Source: Phytophthora quininea (taxonomy: Eukaryota > Oomycota > Peronosporomycetes > Peronosporales > Peronosporaceae). From it: 64,000 nt of DNA. The translations under genes and the position numbers were made by a program. This document shows positions 19,401 to 30,741 of the stretch, in pieces (position 1 is the first letter of the stretch; each line of letters opens with the position of its first letter). The notes under the pieces were generated by a model. The model had not been told where the DNA came from and did no database searches. It saw only the letters and a list, made by a program, of their open reading frames with translations. The stretch lies in contig JAAVTG010000215.1 in assembly GCA_011947345.1 (NCBI GenBank), positions 1 through 64,000 of the forward strand. Reading direction: 5' to 3'.

Positions 19401-21298
19401 TCACTGCCACACCACCGTCGGAATCTTCTCGCGAATCCGCTCCGTTGGTGTGCGCATGTTCGAGTACTCCATACCAGAGCTGTCCTCCTCTGGCGTCGGT
19501 TCCTCCGTATCGGTCCCTCGGACGCTTTCGTCTTTACATTTCCCTTCCCTGATTTCCATTCGCTTGCGGAAAATCTTTCGTCGTGTTTTCAAAACCTTAG
19601 GGGTGATTTCATACAGTTCCACGTCCAATTCGAGCTGGTGGACAGGGTGAGTGCCGTAGTAATCCAATCGGAACGGAGTTAGCACTTGGTCTGCGTTATT
19701 ATCTGTCTGTAGCCAAGATGCTACACGCTTGGAGATAATGATTTGTCCTCCAAAACCAACGTCACCGATCTCACGGCCGATGTACTCGGAAGCGCCGATG
19801 TAAAGCGATTTACCTGTCACGCGGTGCTTTTGGATGACTAGATTGCCTTCCTCGGCCACATTAGTGTCGTGGATGCCCATACGCACTCGGATCCCGCGGA
19901 AAAGAAGCTGTGGCTTTAAACCAATGGCCACTTCGGTCTTTACGGACGGCACCAGTCCTTCCAGCTCGAAAGGCCATTTCGCTTGCAGAAGCTGTAGTTG
20001 TACCTCTAAGCAATAACTTACAGCGTCCGGGATATTGTGAAACGCTAGTTGGAATGCATCTCCTGCCGTCGTGATTTCGTACCCGTTAAACTTGGGCAGC
20101 AGTGACCGCAGCAAGTCGTCGTGGAGATCCTGAGCTGTATCAATAATCGACTCGGGGCCTGAGCCCACAAAGCACTAGATCCTTCAATATCGGTATTTAC
20201 AAACACGGGTTTCTCTGGCGGCTGCATTGCTTCGTACGTTGCGTACGAGTCGTGTCGTCGGTTGGCACGTAGATTGGCCCACTCAGGCGAGTTCTTGATG
20301 TGCGTCGGGATAATCGGAGACAACATCCGGATGCAGCACTGCTGACTGCCGCCCATCACCAGAGCCTGTGCGGCGCCAAACAAATAGTACAACAACGTGA
20401 CAATTCCAACCGCGTAGTCTGGAATATTGTCCACTTGGTCCTGTGGCAAACAGAGCAAAGCGACCTGCATAAAGCAGTACGGCAGAGTGAAAACGGCACA
20501 CACAATCATCAACAACTTGAGTCGTCGATACAGCGGGGACGCCATCACCACTCCGTGGATATGCTCGTGTTTTCTTCCCGAAAACCGCAGCACCACGAGC
20601 GCGCCAGTGGCATACAAAACCGAGAAAATAATCGTGCCCAACTCCACGAAACTCAAGTATTTGTATGCGCGATTGTATCCGTCGTGGATAATGACAATCG
20701 CCAATCCTGCGCCGAAGAAAGTGCCGAAGAACACCCACGCTCTCCACACATATTTCAAAATTGTCGCCTTCTCGTTCTCCTCGCCTCGATCCAACGTGCG
20801 CATGGCCAACTTGAACAGTTCCCTCGAAAGAAGGAAAATCCAATAAGCACTGAGTAGAAAGAATAAATTCTCTGCTAATAAAAGTGCCGTCAACGTGGTC
20901 GATAGTGGAATATCGTCTTGAGTCAGTTTGGTGATGTAGGCCGCTTCTCCGCCGTCGTCCTTGGAGTCGTTGTGCATTAACGTCCCCATGGCCTGTTCTG
21001 ATTCCGTCGCGGAGCCTGAACCTGATTGCTCTCGCAGTTGGTCGGCGATTTTAGAGATAGAGTGGATCAAATAGGCGTAAAACACGCCACCCGCAAATGC
21101 GTGCAGCGTGCTGCAGAAGAGGAACATGGCGATGACGAAGCGAACCGTGGAGCGGAACAGGTCGCCGCCCAGTTTGCGCATGTGGTAGGCGGCCAGCATC
21201 GTCATGCAGCAGGAGAAGAAGAGCGTGAAGCAGTACGTGTACATCCAGGCCAGGTTGACGGACACGTTGCGCACCCAGGCCACCTCCACGTGCCCCAT
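19401..21298 (-). CDS. Seven-TM receptor-like protein fused to class III nucleotide cyclase domain
   Basis: Probable signalling protein of the plasma or an internal membrane. ATG 21298 opens about 350 residues with seven hydrophobic helices, for example 'YTYCFTLFFSCCMTMLAAYH' (first) and 'VGIVTLLYYLFGAAQALVMG' (seventh). A class III cyclase catalytic core starts at 'VFVNTDIEGSSALW', whose Asp is the first metal ligand. The frame shifts by one base near 20167 (CCCC), then continues with 'GYEITTAGDAFQLAF' (second metal Asp), 'VRMGIHDTN' and 'GFGGQIIIS'. At the purine-selecting position, usually Lys in adenylyl and Glu in guanylyl cyclases, I read Thr. The usual Asn/Arg transition-state pair (VNxAAR) is not evident in 'GASEYIGREI'. 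Activity and base choice are therefore uncertain. Such 7TM fusions are known in oomycetes as GPCR-bigrams. Confidence 0.75.
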
Positions 21299-21619
21299 TA
21301 GACTGACAGGTTGATGGACAGTTGGCGAGTGCGAGGAACAACTGCAGAGTGGTTAGAGGCACCGGACCATACGATTAAAAACAGACTGGATTGACGAGAC
21401 AGCACAATATGTACATGAGTTGGGACGACTATGTGTGACTGTAGTCTTGGATACGACGCTTATTGGCTAAAACGGGTAGTGTTTACATAGTAAACACATA
21501 ATGACACGGAATGTCCTTTTTCGGTATTTCATCTGGATTTTTGTAAGGCAACTGCTGACTACAGCAGCTGACTATCCATTCAGTTGAGGGTTGTCAGCAA
21601 AATATATATTATAATAAAA
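21299..21619. other. Intergenic, no gene seen
   Basis: Upstream region of the 7TM-cyclase gene; AT-rich towards the Helitron end. Confidence 0.5.
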
Positions 21620-24146
21620 CTAGCCGAGCGCCGCCGCTTCGCGGCGGTGGCTTATGGTTGGATGCAGCTGTGTGGACCGCCCGCCTCCGCTACGCTCCGG
21701 CGGGATGATTTAACTTTTCGCACGAATTAGTAAGTAGTTCAATCTAAAACGTACAGGCGTAAAAAATATTTTATAAAACTGAGATTTGCCATTTGTCCAA
21801 AATAAAGCTTGGTTCTAGTTCGTAGTGGCAAGCTACTACATCTAGCCAAGAAATGCACCTCGACTCCCAATCGAAAATCTGTGTGTACACGATGTTTCTC
21901 GTGTACACTCCTCCGTCCGGGTCTACGAACTCTGGATACTCAATCAATGCCTTGAGTTTGCTTCGGGAGGTCACGCGAGACAACGCCACATACAATTGGC
22001 CATGCGAAAAGTATGGGGAGCCAAGTACAGCCCCAAGTTTAACACCGTCTGACCTTGGGCCTTGTTAATCGTCATGGCGAATGCTGGTTGCACGGGGAAC
22101 TGCTTTCGTCGTAGCCGGAAGGGGAAATCGGAGTTGTCGTCGTCGCTCACGAACATAATTCTCGGGGTAAGTACTTCTTGCCTGTTCGTTCTCCAGTCAT
22201 AATTGTTGCTCTAATGACGTGGTCCTTCAAGTCGACGATTCGTAGACGCGTTCCGTTGCACAGTCCAAGATCCGGGTTCAGATTTCTCATCATCATGATG
22301 GGGATGCCCTTCTTAAGCAACAGTCTGTGAGGTGGAATCCCGTTCATGTTCACCGAGTGGAGGAACTCCTGCTCGAACAACGTTCCGTCATCATCTTCCA
22401 CCGAGTCCACCGACAAATACTCCCGCGCTGTCTCCGGAAGTCGAGCTGCGACTGCCTCGTTGATTCTTCGTACCGTCTCATTCGTAGTCGTCAAAACCGT
22501 CCGGCTGGCAAAATATCCATTCGTCGCAACCTTCGGATTCGCAACGTCGGCATACATTGCGTCAATGATGCGGGTCATACCCCTTGATATTGCCCCTGGA
22601 GCTATTTCCTCGTCCTCGTCGTCTTCTACAGGAGGATTCGGGATCAGCATATCAGCAGGAATCTTGATGTAGTCATTGCCAAGATCCGCACGTTTTTCGT
22701 GCCGACCCTCTCCAACGGCAAGCAAAAATTCAGAGAAAGACAGGATATCCTCGTCGCTTTCTCCTGTCCCCTCGCTCCCAATGCGCATGTTCTGTGTTAA
22801 CCGAACCTGCAAAAGTGTCTCCACAGAGGCGATTCCTTTATACATGCATTGATCGTTTCTGCAGGCGTGCCTCTCTTCACGACAGGAAGGATCTGGCGGA
22901 AATCTCCTGAGAGGACAAAAACCTTTCCACCGAAAGGCTCCCTGGGGTTATCCACAATGTCCCGTAGCATTCGGTCGATAGCCGCAAACGCGTGGCGATG
23001 GGTCATCGGAGCTTCATCCCAAATGACCAAACTGGTCTGCTGGATAAGCTTGCGCAGGTGCGATTGTTGGAAAATCGAACACGTAGAATCCTTGTCCAGT
23101 TTCAGCGGAATTTTGAAAGTAGAATGCGCCGTACGCCCACCCTTGAGAAGCAGAGATGCAATTCCACTGGATGCAACAGCAAGTGCAATATTCCTATCCA
23201 GACGCACCCTGGTCAAAATGCGTCGAAGTAGCGTAGACTTTCCCGTTCCACCAGGCTCATCAACAAAGAAAAGCTTTTGTGAAATTTCCCGCGTGGATGG
23301 CCTGCCCCCGTCGTTACGCGAAGCGCTGGTCGTCGATATCCCATGTCCTAACTCGGCTTCGACGGCTTGTATGATCTGATCGGATACGGCTTTCTGCCCT
23401 TCGTTGAGTTTGGCCTCGTCACGAACAATAGCCTCCAATGTCCTTGTGCTGTAGCTTTTCTCGCGGCGTATGAGATTGTTGTCAAGAAGAGACTGTCGAA
23501 CCAAACTCGGGAAATCACTCAACTGCGGAAGGTCAAAATCGGTCACAGCATACCCACTCACCTTTAGCAAATCGTTCACGCTTTTTAGCGTCTCAAACAA
23601 CACCACAGTCTCCCGTGTAGACTCGGGGAGGTTCCGGTGCTTATGCGCTATGTCCCAATTCAATTCCTCATAGAATTGGTCCCACAACCCACGGACATCT
23701 CTTGGCATCGAGTACACTAACTGTGTACTGAAGAGCTGTCGAAGTTGGTATGGGATCTGAAAACTTGCAGCCTCTGTCATGCATGCAGCCCACTCTTGAT
23801 CGTTGTCAAGATATCCCAATTGTAACGGTGCGTCCCAAAACGTGGGACATACGACGCCGTTAACTGTCCGTAAACTCTCGAACGATGTAGGCTCTCTTCG
23901 ATTACAGAGCAATATTCGGAGGAAAAACTTCTCGGCGTCCGGGAGGCTACATGGATTATTCTTTCTAGTGCCTCTCTCTACTGCTTGCGCCGAACCCACT
24001 ACTTCTCTTTCCAAACGAACTCCTTGGACATGTCCTTGTATAGCATCGTTTCGCAAGCGAGCGCAGGTAACGTTCCCACGCTCCATCGTGTTTGGTTTTG
24101 GTTGTGTGTGGACTACGTGTGTGTGGACTACTGTTGACCTCTTCAT
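21620..24146 (-). mobile_element. Helitron remnant (3' half)
   Basis: On the minus strand the element ends with a strong hairpin (CCGCCGC-GAA-GCGGCGG), a short spacer, and CTAG followed by T, which fits the Helitron 3' rule (hairpin, CTRR, insertion before T). The CTAG lies at 21620-21623. A second GC-rich hairpin (CCGCC...GGCGG) sits at about 21681-21703. The 5' end and Rep nuclease are not found, so the upper boundary given is only the limit of the helicase frame. Confidence 0.7.
21771..24146 (-). pseudogene. Helitron Pif1-like DNA helicase (frame-broken, Rep domain missing)
   Basis: Superfamily 1B helicase domain of a Helitron. The first frame contains the Walker A site 'DEPGGTGKSTLL', motif Ia 'ALAVASSGIASLLL', Walker B 'LVIWDEAPM' and motif III 'LSGDFRQILPVV'. 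After a shift near 22820 come 'LTQNMRI', 'NGYFASRTVLTTTNETV' and 'GLCNGTRLRIVDL'. Further shifts near 22150 and 21985 lead to 'PAFAMTINKAQGQT' (motif V) and 'LYVALSRVTS' (motif VI). All helicase motifs are present in order across four frames. The upstream Helitron_like_N and Rep HUH nuclease are absent. Confidence 0.85.
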
Positions 24147-24584
24147 TAAGTACGTTTGGTGTGGACCACCCTACTATTGGTGTGGTCCACGTCTCGGGCC
24201 GCCTTCGCTCCGCTCGGCAGCGATTGGCTGAAACTCTTTGGCGAATGGACGCCGCCGTCGCTGGCGCTCGGCAGCCAATGGCAGCGCCGGATCTTGTCCA
24301 TCGAAACTCGGCGACGGACCGACCGACAGACTGACAGACAAACGGACAGACAGCAAGTCTCTAGTAGCAGTCTAAGATGTACACATACATTTGGCGTTCG
24401 TAAAGTGCATATAAAAAAATAGTTGACGTGTAGTTCGATCGAGTTATCAGTGAGAAAACCCAACCAGGTCCGACCCCCATCTTTCCATGCCTAATCCAAT
24501 CGTGTTGTTGTTGTGGCTGGGCATCAACAACCTCAAGATGATGGGTTTGTCGTGTCGATAAACCACGATCCCGGCTCACAAGGC
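24147..24584. other. Low-complexity spacer
   Basis: Four to five copies of TGTGGACYAC at about 24108-24192, a GC-rich segment, then an imperfect GACA/GACC microsatellite at about 24313-24356. Downstream of the small unknown gene on the minus strand. No protein recognised. Confidence 0.5.
24313..24356. repeat. Imperfect GACA/GACC/GACT microsatellite
   Basis: Tandem tetranucleotide units, about ten with variation. Confidence 0.7.
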
Positions 24585-25244
24585 TTAAAAGCGCTGCTGG
24601 TCTTTCCCGTTTGCCAGTTCCTGTTGCAGCTCCTTAACAGTGTCCTCCAACTCCCGCACTTGAATCGCCAACACGTCGACCCGATCCAAGTGAAGAGGTT
24701 TCATCGTGAACGAATATTTGAACTGGATCGTCTTGGCTGTGCTGGTGGGTAGACCAACTGCAACGGGGACGACGAGATACAGCTGAGAATCGCTTTCCAG
24801 TCGGACCAGATCAGCGGTGACTACAGGGCTCGCTCCATTCAGAGCATCCTAAACAAAAGTTGAGTACGTCGCCATTACAAACCACAACAATGTTCAGGTA
24901 GCTTTCGTACCGCGACGCAGCTGAGTACGGTATCTCGAGGTAACGTCATGCTACATTTACCTTGGATAGCCTTTTCGCCTTCCAATTTGCACTCCCTAAG
25001 GGCATGCGATAATAAGATCGTCAAACACAAGCTCTCAACTTTTACGGTTCCATTACCCACCATTGTTGCTTGGATTTTCGACTCTCCAGCCAAATGATCC
25101 CGTGGGTCGCGTAATCTCCACTGCAAAGCGAAACTCTTCCGATGGGTAATAGCGAAAGCGTACCATGCCACGCGTCTCCACGTTCTTCATGCTTGTGGGT
25201 GGCTTGAAGGAATTTCGAAATGAGCTATTCGTTATTAATTCCAT
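24585..25244 (-). CDS. Conserved-looking unknown protein with C-terminal coiled coil (spliced, one frame break)
   Basis: I do not recognise a family. ATG 25244 (MELITNSS) follows the ABC-transporter stop by only about 17 bp on the same strand. The first part has a beta-rich look, 'MVRFRYYPSEEFRFAVEITR'. A one-base shift near 25080 (AAAA) leads to 'IQATMVGNGTVKVESLCLTI'. An intron fits at 24849-24960 (GTAAAT...TTTGTTTAG), joining KAIQ to DALNG. The last exon has alternating strands and a short amphipathic coiled coil, 'VRELEDTVKELQQELANGK', before TAA at 24585. Soluble, no signal peptide. Function unknown; the splice and shift are inferred from frame logic. Confidence 0.6.
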
Positions 25245-25261
25245 CGTCGTGGAAACATTAA

Positions 25262-28200
25262 TCAAAATGTGAACTTTTGCATCAGCTTGTCAAGATAGCC
25301 TCGTTCTTTCGCCAGTCCGTAAAATACGCCGCTCGAATCCTTCACCAAGTTCTGCGGCGTATCAAACTCCACCACCTCGCCATCCTGCAACACCAAAATG
25401 CGATCGGACTTCAATACTGTGGCCAAACGATGCGCAATTGTCACCACTGTGGCGTCTTGGAATTCCTGCGAGATCATCTGCTGCAAGCTCTGCTCCGTGT
25501 TGTGGTCGATCGATGCGGTGGCTTCATCCATTACCACTACTCGACTTCGCTTCAGCAGCGCGCGAGCCATACACAATAATTGCCGCTCCCCATGCTGAAA
25601 TTTTCCCCGTTTTCGCTTAACTCAAAGCTCAGTTGGTTCTTCAGCTCCCCGACCTGCGGTTTCAAGTTGACCTTGTCTAAAGCCGACCAGATCTTGTCGT
25701 CCGTGAATTCGTCGAACGGATCCATGTAAGCTCGGAGGGTTCCTTTGAATAACACCGGGCACTGAGGGATAATGGACATCCGCGATCGAAGCGTCAGTAG
25801 CGGGAGCGTCGATATGTCGATACCATCGATCAGGATTCGGCCACCAGCGAGTTCATTGATGCGGAAGAGCGCCATCGTTAGACTGGATTTACCCGCACCA
25901 GTCCTGCCGATGATGCCGATTTTTCACTACTCTTAACATCGAACGATACGACCTTGAGCACAGGTTTTCCACCTCCGTTATAGCTGAAGACGACGTCTTG
26001 AAAATGGATCGTTCCGTGTCGTGGCCAGTCTTCCGTCGACTCTATCGCTAGGAGATTGGTGTTGCCTTCGGACTTGATCGACGCGTACTCCATCACACGT
26101 TCCGGACTCACCATGATCAATTCCACGTACGACCATTGTCGGACAATGTTGGCCAGACCGCCGTCAACATTGAGAGCGTACGTGAAGGCTAAGCCTACCA
26201 GTCCTGGCGACAGAAACGCACGGAGATAGACGAGCGCTGATACGATACCAACGACCACAGCACAACCGACGAGCTGGATGCGAACGATGTACCATTTCTC
26301 CGTCACAGTCTTGATGTACGCCACCTGGTTGCTCTCATCGATTCGATGCCACATTTCCTGGCACATTCGTGACATGCAGTCCGACCCGAATGCGCGAATT
26401 ACCACTGCACCTTCCTCGCATTGGCTCACGAGGTTTAAAACTGGCGACGACTTGACTTGCTGCAAGCGAGTGACCTCGCTGGACGACGCTAGATAGAAGT
26501 TTGCCACGCTGACGTAAATCCACGCGAGCGGCAGCATCAGAATACCGAGAAAGTTTACCATATACGCTGCCGTTGCGAGCTGGCAGACCGCAAGAAAGAA
26601 ATCGGCCAGAAATCCTCCGTAGATTAGCGGCATGCGGAAATCAATGGACCCTATATCGATGCCGTAGCGGTTCACGATCCTACCGATGGGGTTCGCGTCG
26701 AAGAATCGCATCGGAGCGTGCAAAAGCGCGTCGGTCATGGCGGTAAACAAATATCGAGCGCCACCAAGGCCAACGAAGACGACGCAGACCGATCGAACGA
26801 GAACCATCAAGGCCCCACCTCCACCAAGCAGAGCGTAAATAATCATACTTGTCTTGATGTGGTGCTCGTCTAGATCGTGGTCTTCGCTAGTCCAGTGGCT
26901 TAACCAGAGATCGCTTCCAATCTGGAACGTCTGCCACAGAAGCTGCGATACCAGCACCAGACCGCACATTTTCACACCACCTAATGCTTTGAAATACACC
27001 CAGAAGACTTCGCTAGTTATGCGACCTTCCCGCCGTACTTCGTCCTCCACAAACCGTCTTTGACAGTTTATGGTCTCTGGTTGCAACGACCCTTTCACGT
27101 TATCAGCTGTTGGAGTTCTCGCGTATACACTGCGCCGCTTTTAGGATCTCTCCGCTCACCCTGAACAGTGCCTTTTTCCACCACAACGGAGTAATTTCCT
27201 GCCTCTGATCGGATCACATCGGGACTGTGCGTCACGAGAACGATCGTCTTGTCCTCCAATAATTCACAGATACATTTGCTAAAGATCTGGCTTTGAACGA
27301 CGGCGTCAACTGCTGCCAATGGAGAATCGAAGAGGACCACATCTGCATCGGAATAGCAAGCTCTGGCCAAACTAACCCGAGCTTTCTGTCCTCCAGATAA
27401 ATTCACCCCTTTGTGTCCGATTTCGGTTTGGTCACCGCTTGGAAATTGCGCCAAGTCTGGCAAAAGACAGCAAGCATCCAAAACTCGGCGGTACTTGGCG
27501 TCGTTAAACTCGTGGCCAAACAGAATATTGTCCCGAATACTCATGTGTTGGATCCACGGCTGCTGCGAATAATACGCCACTCTGCCTCGAACAAATACTT
27601 TCCCACCAAGCACATTCATCTCACCGAGTAGGGCCGAACACAACGACGACTTTCCAGTACCAACAGCACCTTGAACGACGACCAAATCACCTCGCTTTAC
27701 ACAAAGATTCACGTCCTCTAGCACGGCAGTATCTAATCCCCATCCGAAGCTGCCGTTTTCGATTGCAATCGAAACCTCTTCAGGTTGAGTTGGATCATCC
27801 CGGATGACATTGCACGCGTTGTAGTCTGGATAAAACAGGAAGTCTGAAATGCGATCTAGCGCCACCTTGGAGTGAAGACATGACTGAATAACACTGGGAA
27901 GGTCTTGCAGAGGAGCTCGAAGCGCGTTGAATAGAGCGAGCGCTGTAAACACTTTAGCAACAGTCAGAGGCTGTTTCAAACCTATCGAGTAGACCGCCAG
28001 CGAGACGATTGAAACCAACAGCGGCGAAGCCCAGACCACAAATTCTTCAAGTGAACACGACAGCAGAAAGGCTCGCAGAGCTGCCAATTCCGTCGCCCGA
28101 CGAGCTCCGACACGTTCCGCGAATTTATCTTCCCAAGCGTTGAGTTTGACGACTTGGATGGCACCAAACACTTCCTTGATGATCTTCATCCGACCATCTC

Positions 28201-29122
28201 GCTGCTCCATCATTTTACGAAACCCATCGACGCTTATTTTCCCAACAAGTGCGCCGGCCAACGTGGATAACCCAATAACACCGAGACCTGCGAAAGCAGC
28301 CACACCAATGACCCAGTACAACAGATACACCACTACTCCAATTTGAATAGGCAAGACCCACGCACAGTTAATGTAGTAGGCAGCGCTGGAGATACTTCTC
28401 GAGTCGGACGTGAACAAGTTCGAGATGTCGACAGCTTCCTTGGTCGACGAGCTGCAGTTCGATGCATTTCGACGTAGTGCCTTCTGGAACATCAAAGCTT
28501 TAAGAGCCACTGCAAGTCGAAGACCAAGCACGTCCAGATAGTACGTGACATGGGCAGATATCAGTGCGTTAATCAGTCTAGACATAAAGAAGAGCACTAG
28601 CCAGACACTCAAGTCCTCCAAGTCCGTTTGAGGGACTGCAAAGGCTTCAATCACGTGGTGCAGCACAACTGGGGCAAATAATTGACAGCCTACGGACACT
28701 GCAGAAGCAGCTCCGCACACTGCGAGCTTGACTCCGTAGCTGCTAACCACAGCCCGGAACAACGAGCCTTTGGATGCTTCAAAGTGCTTGGAAAAGTCGT
28801 CAAACGCTGTCGCCGTCTGGTTCTCGCGCTGCAGTCGCCACAGATCGTCGTCCGACAATTGTCGCTTGGCTCCGACCTGCATTAACGGCCTTGCGAATGA
28901 GAAGAGCAGCTTCGACGCGAAAGACGCAGACTGCGGTCCATTAACGGGGCTGGTCAAGTCCACGGTCTCCGACTTGTTGAACGTGGCGTACGTGGCCGTT
29001 TGTCGGTCTGCTTTGCCAAGTAGCGAGGTCATCTCAGCGCTGCTATAGGAGACTCGACGGTCTGCGTCGCTTGGTGGATATTGCAGAGTGAGTGGACTTT
29101 GGTGGTTAGCAGATCCCGTCAT
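25262..29122 (-). CDS. ABCC (MRP-type) full ABC transporter, three frame breaks
   Basis: ATP-driven exporter of conjugates or xenobiotics, TMD1-NBD1-TMD2-NBD2, about 1,280 residues with no extra N-terminal TMD0. NBD1 has Walker A 'GAVGTGKSSL', signature 'LSGGQKARV', Walker B ending 'FDSPLAAVD' (Asp in place of the catalytic Glu, as usual for ABCC NBD1) and switch His in 'VLVTHS'. NBD2 has Walker A 'GRTGAGKSSL', signature-region 'FSMGERQLLCMARALL', Walker B 'VVVMDEATASID' and 'VTIAHR'. The reading frame shifts near 27098 (between NBD1 and TMD2), near 25915 (A run before the second Walker A) and near 25575 (GGGG in the signature). Each is a one-base effect, and all catalytic residues are intact, so sequencing indels are the likely cause. 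Confidence 0.9.
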
Positions 29123-29238
29123 TCCAAGATATCGGGCCGTTGCGCTTCCCGCACAGTACCAGCCAGCTTTATCAAAACAGTCTTCAACGGTGGATTACAT
29201 TGATTTACACCCCTCGCTAACGTAGAACTTCACGCTAA

Positions 29239-30741
29239 CTAGGTGTGGCGAGCACGGTAGCGCTCCTCGTAGTCGCGCTGCACCTCCTCCGCAGACTTGT
29301 TCGACGTCTCCGGAACCAGCTTCAGCGACAGCAAGAAGAAGATCGCCAACAGCACCACGAACGGAACGTAACTCCAGTCGTCGAACGCGTCGGCGATGTA
29401 CGGGTAGGCCACGCCGACGATCAGGTTGCACAGCCAGTTGGCGCCGATGCCGATGGACGTGGCCGTCGCGCGCACCGAGTCCGGGAACAGGTCGGCCGTG
29501 ATCACCCACACGAGCGGACCCAGCGTGACACCGAACGCGATCACGTACAGCGCCGTGAACACGATCGAGAGTGCGGAGACGTCCACCAGGAACGCCACCG
29601 TCATGAGCACGGCCATGATGAACATGCCGGCGATGCCCCACAGGATCATGTTGCGGTTGCCGATGCGCTGCGCTGCCATACCGGCGAAGAAGGCCGGCCA
29701 GATGTTGATGAAGTTGATGATGAGCGTGCCCACACGCGGGTCCGAGATGCCGGCGTCCGTGAAGATGCTGGACGAGTAGTAGAACACGGCGTTGATACCC
29801 GACAGCTGCTGGGCGCACGACAGCAGGATGGCGGCCGCCAACTGAAGACGGTACTTGGGGGCGAACAGAGACTCCTTCTGCGCGCTCGGCTCGATCAGAC
29901 CCTGCTCGGCGTCGGGCTTGGTCGTCGACTCCATCCACGACAGAGCCGTGTACACGTTCTCCTCGCCGTACAGACGAGCGATCACCTGCTTGGCCTCCTC
30001 GCGACGGTTCTTCATCAGCAGCCACGCCGGACTCTCCACGCACATTGACGGAGCCAGCAACACGAACAGCACCGCCAACACCACCGGGAAACCGGCCAGG
30101 TAGCGCCACCCGCTGCTCGTGTTGGCGAAGAAGAAGCAGATCGCGGGGAACAAAATGCCGATGGTCACCGAGATCTGCAGACCCAGACCCAGGATGTTAC
30201 GCATGTGCGGCGGCGACAGCTCGTTCGTGTACGCGCCGAGGGTACCGGTGGCGGTGCCCGACGCGATACCGGCGATCATACGGCCCACCGCGAACGGCCA
30301 CACGTTCGACACGGCAGTCTGGATGACGGCGCCCACCACCATGAAGACGCAGTTGACGAACAACAGCTTCTTGCGGCCCCACAGGTCGCTGAAGTGGCCG
30401 CAGCACAGACTGCCGATCATGCCGCCGAAGATCCAGGCGTTCACGGCGAACGTCCACTCGAGCTTGGAGTGGCCCGGGAACATGAGGCAGCGGTCCTCGG
30501 GCACGGGACGCGCGTTGCACTCATCCGTGTCGTTGAACTGGGCCAGGTTGAGCTGCGACGACGACCATCCGCTCTGGAACGGCTGCAGCAGAGCGACGAG
30601 GATGCTCGAGTAGAGGAGGAACTTGGGCTTGATGTTGCGGGCGGCGGCCTTGGTGGCTTCGTCGTAGATGGGGACATTGTCGGCTCCCTTGGGGGTGGTG
30701 GCCTCCGAGTAGATGGGGTCCGTTTGAGCTTCGGACGGCAT
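29239..30741 (-). CDS. MFS sugar transporter, copy 1
   Basis: Hexose transporter of the major facilitator sugar-porter family, 500 residues, 12 predicted helices. ATG 30741 (MPSEAQTDPIYSE) was chosen because all four copies begin there; the upstream open frame is not conserved. Landmarks are loop 2-3 'DLWGRKKLL', 'VESPAWLLMKNRREEA' before the central loop, 'QQLSGINAVFYYS' in helix 7, and the C-terminal 'PETSNKSAEEVQ', a variant of the PETKG motif. Uninterrupted. It is in tandem with copy 2 on the same strand, 1.4 kb apart. Confidence 0.93.
   Translation of the reverse strand: MPSEAQTDPIYSEATTPKGADNVPIYDEATKAAARNIKPKFLLYSSILVALLQPFQSGWSSSQLNLAQFNDTDECNARPVPEDRCLMFPGHSKLEWTFAVNAWIFGGMIGSLCCGHFSDLWGRKKLLFVNCVFMVVGAVIQTAVSNVWPFAVGRMIAGIASGTATGTLGAYTNELSPPHMRNILGLGLQISVTIGILFPAICFFFANTSSGWRYLAGFPVVLAVLFVLLAPSMCVESPAWLLMKNRREEAKQVIARLYGEENVYTALSWMESTTKPDAEQGLIEPSAQKESLFAPKYRLQLAAAILLSCAQQLSGINAVFYYSSSIFTDAGISDPRVGTLIINFINIWPAFFAGMAAQRIGNRNMILWGIAGMFIMAVLMTVAFLVDVSALSIVFTALYVIAFGVTLGPLVWVITADLFPDSVRATATSIGIGANWLCNLIVGVAYPYIADAFDDWSYVPFVVLLAIFFLLSLKLVPETSNKSAEEVQRDYEERYRARHT

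Noticed and set aside
24108..24192. TGTGGACYAC repeats as Helitron 5' end
   Set aside because: Helitron 5' ends begin with TC and a conserved stretch; I found no such end here, so the 5' boundary was left open.
29195..30109. 304-codon Arg/Gly/His-rich ORFs on the same strand as the sugar transporters (also at 32145-33038 and 35808-36851)
   Set aside because: They are alternate-frame shadows of the GC-rich transporter genes, repeated in each copy because the DNA is identical.
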